Of a DNA stretch of 15,583 nucleotides, positions 14,226 through 15,583 are shown one piece after another; position 1 is the first letter of the stretch, and every line of letters starts with the position of its first letter. The DNA is from JBCKUK01 sp038924905 (GTDB lineage Bacteria; Pseudomonadota; Gammaproteobacteria; Burkholderiales; Methylophilaceae). A program made the translations under genes and the position numbers. The notes under the pieces were generated by a model. The model saw only the letters and a program-made list of their open reading frames with translations, was not told where the DNA came from and did no database searches. The stretch lies in assembly GCA_038924905.1 (NCBI GenBank), contig JBCKUK010000029.1, forward strand, positions 1-15,583. The letters are read 5' to 3'.

Positions 14226-14304
14226 CTAGGCGTCAAGTGCGCAGGCAGTACATTTGCGTACGGCAAGTACTTGCAACAACGCCTCGATAAGCCTTGATAC
14301 CTAG
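14226..14304 (-). repeat. Structured inverted-repeat element between ilvC and psd
   Basis: CTAGGCGTCAAG (14226-14237) and CTTGATACCTAG (14293-14304) are imperfect inverted ends (10 of 12). Inside are AGGCGT/ACGCCT arms (14227-14232 and 14281-14286), a perfect palindrome GCAAGTACTTGC (14263-14274), and two GTAC boxes that could close an inner loop. The element overlaps the ilvC stop codon. It could be a dispersed REP-like unit or an attenuating RNA structure. No T-run follows. Confidence 0.45.
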
Positions 14305-15317
14305 TTCTTGGACTGATCTACCAGTTTATTTTTGGCAATCCACGGCATCATCGCACGTAGCTTGCTGCCTACCTGCTCAATTGGGTGCGCTGCATTTAAA
14401 CGGCGACGCGCAGTCATCTCGGGGTAATTGGTGCGGCCTTCCATGATAAATTTCTTCGCATATTCGCCGTTCTGAATCGCGGCCAAGGCTTCTTTCATTG
14501 CCCGGCGCGATTCTTCGTTGATGACCTTGGGGCCGGTAACATACTCACCGTACTCTGCATTGTTGGAGATGGAGTAGTTCATGTTGGCAATACCGCCCTC
14601 ATACATCAAATCCACAATCAGCTTCATTTCATGCAGACACTCGAAATAGGCCATTTCTGGCGCATAACCAGCTTCCACCAGAGTCTCGAAGCCTGCTTTG
14701 ATCAGCTCTACACAGCCACCACACAGCACGGCTTGTTCGCCGAATAAATCGGTTTCGGTTTCTTCACGGAAATTGGTTTCAATTACGCCACCTTTGGTGC
14801 CACCATTGGCACAGGCATAGCTCAGTGCAATATCCTTGGCTTTACCTGATTTGTCTTGATACACGGCAATTAGCGACGGTACGCCACCGCCCTTGACGTA
14901 CTCGGAGCGTACAGTGTGACCTGGCCCTTTAGGCGCAATCATAATCACATCCAGATCGCTACGTGGCACGATTTGGTTGTAATGGATATTGAAGCCATGA
15001 GCGAAAGCCAGCGCTGCGCCTTTTTTTAGGTTGGGCGCAACTTCTGTATGGAAAATGCCAGCCATGGTTTCGTCAGGCAACAAGATCATGACGACATCAG
15101 CGCTTTTGACTGCCTTGCTGATATCTTCTACATTATGACCAGCCTTTTTAGCCTTATCCCACGAACTGCCTTCCTTGCGTAAGCCGACCGTGACTTTGAC
15201 GCCGGAATCTTTCAGGTTTTGTGCATGAGCGTGGCCTTGTGAGCCATAACCAATAATGGTGACAGCCAGCTTCTTGATAATAGAGAGATCGGCGTCTTTG
15301 TCGTAATAAACTTTCAT
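14301..15317 (-). CDS. ilvC: Ketol-acid reductoisomerase (class I)
   Basis: Second common step of valine, leucine and isoleucine synthesis: isomerisation and NADPH-dependent reduction of acetolactate or acetohydroxybutyrate, Mg2+-dependent, cytoplasmic. The 338-residue length is that of class I enzymes. The N-terminal Rossmann domain has IIGYGSQGHAHAQNLKDSG and the LRKEGSSW loop that favours NADPH. The helical domain holds metal ligands in the ETETDLFGEQAVLCGG block and later CLHEMKLIVDLMYEGG. MKVYYDKDADLS is the standard start, with AGGGA a few bases upstream. It follows the ilvH 3' end by 43 bases, so the usual ilvI-ilvH-ilvC operon order is expected, although ilvH itself is rearranged here. 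Confidence 0.97.
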   Translation of the reverse strand: MKVYYDKDADLSIIKKLAVTIIGYGSQGHAHAQNLKDSGVKVTVGLRKEGSSWDKAKKAGHNVEDISKAVKSADVVMILLPDETMAGIFHTEVAPNLKKGAALAFAHGFNIHYNQIVPRSDLDVIMIAPKGPGHTVRSEYVKGGGVPSLIAVYQDKSGKAKDIALSYACANGGTKGGVIETNFREETETDLFGEQAVLCGGCVELIKAGFETLVEAGYAPEMAYFECLHEMKLIVDLMYEGGIANMNYSISNNAEYGEYVTGPKVINEESRRAMKEALAAIQNGEYAKKFIMEGRTNYPEMTARRRLNAAHPIEQVGSKLRAMMPWIAKNKLVDQSKN

Positions 15318-15360
15318 TTCTTCCCTTTTAATACAAATCTTTAAATATAAAACCTGTTGA

Positions 15361-15473
15361 TTAAACTTTTAAAATTCTATCGCCGCGACCGATACCAGAA
15401 GCACCCGTGCGCACCGTTTCCAGAATAGCTGTTTTATCTATTGCATCCAAAAAAGCATCCAGCTTGACACCGG
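15361..15473 (-). pseudogene. ilvH: Acetolactate synthase small subunit, C-terminal part only
   Basis: About 37 codons ending in TAA (15363-15361) read GVKLDAFLDAIDKTAILETV, then RTGASGIGRGDRILKV, the conserved C-terminus of the betaproteobacterial regulatory subunit of acetohydroxyacid synthase. It is in the right place and orientation to precede ilvC. Going upstream, similarity stops around 15470-15477, where the other strand begins to encode the N-terminal part of the same protein. In this frame a stop follows at about 15511-15513. As presented, the gene is broken. Whether this is real or an assembly error cannot be told here. Confidence 0.8.
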
Positions 15474-15583
15474 AGCCTGTTCTCGGCCCGTGGCTACAAC
15501 ATTGAGTCGCTTACCGTAGCGCCAACCGAAGACGCCACGCTGTCACGCATGACTATCGTTACCTCGGGTTCAGAAGAAATCAT
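15474..15583 (+). pseudogene. ilvH: Acetolactate synthase small subunit, N-terminal part, inverted; runs off the window
   Basis: On the plus strand 36 codons read SLFSARGYNIESLTVAPTED and then ATLSRMTIVTSGSEEI, which is the ACT-domain opening of IlvH (residues about 22-60 of the family, normally preceded by SG). The reading stays open to the window edge. A TGA lies in frame at 15465-15467, so no start is present on this side. It points away from ilvC, opposite to the C-terminal fragment it abuts. Confidence 0.8.

Overview
The window reads as chromosome from a betaproteobacterium, most likely of the order Nitrosomonadales (methylotroph or iron/ammonia-oxidiser relatives). The reasons are the family flavour of Pcm, TolC, WaaA, RppH, Psd and IlvC/IlvH, a Pseudomonas-type split class II ribonucleotide reductase, and a pair of PQQ/methanol-oxidation-type periplasmic genes. 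This placement is inference from protein character, not from a database search. No rRNA, tRNA or CRISPR was seen.

Layout. 1-140: short leader with a hairpin and a TATAAT box. 141-2807 (+): protein-L-isoaspartate methyltransferase, TolC-type outer membrane channel and isochorismatase-like hydrolase, closely spaced. 2788-4080 (-): waaA (Kdo transferase), overlapping the hydrolase tail to tail. 4081-4391: control region of the ribonucleotide reductase with a good sigma-70 promoter and a candidate NrdR box. 4392-8592 (+): adenosylcobalamin-dependent ribonucleotide reductase in two polypeptides, NrdJa and NrdJb. NrdJa carries a 377-residue intein with a LAGLIDADG endonuclease, inserted exactly before the radical cysteine. 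NrdJb carries the C-terminal cysteine-rich redox tail.

8625-10507 is a scar of mobile DNA: the first ~54 codons of a dinD-like gene, cut by the left end of one IS3-family element, itself cut by a second, complete 1324-bp IS3-family element. The second element's transposase has an in-frame stop and an Asp-to-Glu change in the DDE triad. Neither element shows a clean target duplication, so flanking DNA was probably lost.

10532-12854 (-): a type IV major pilin gene with a textbook sigma-54 promoter and a cluster of TGTC half-sites, then an MxaD-like SRPBCC periplasmic protein and a seven-bladed YVTN beta-propeller, which form a likely two-gene operon read from its own promoter. 13027-13521 (+): rppH. 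13549-15317 (-): psd downstream of ilvC, with a structured element between them. 15361-15583: ilvH, but its C-terminal part lies on the minus strand and its N-terminal part on the plus strand, meeting head to head near 15470-15477. This is either a real inversion or an assembly chimera.

The most unusual items are the doubly interrupted ribonucleotide reductase (split gene plus intein at the catalytic Cys), the tandem repeat grown at the N-terminus of Pcm, the ilvH inversion junction, and the intact sigma-54/PilR-like control region of the pilin gene beside a decayed IS.
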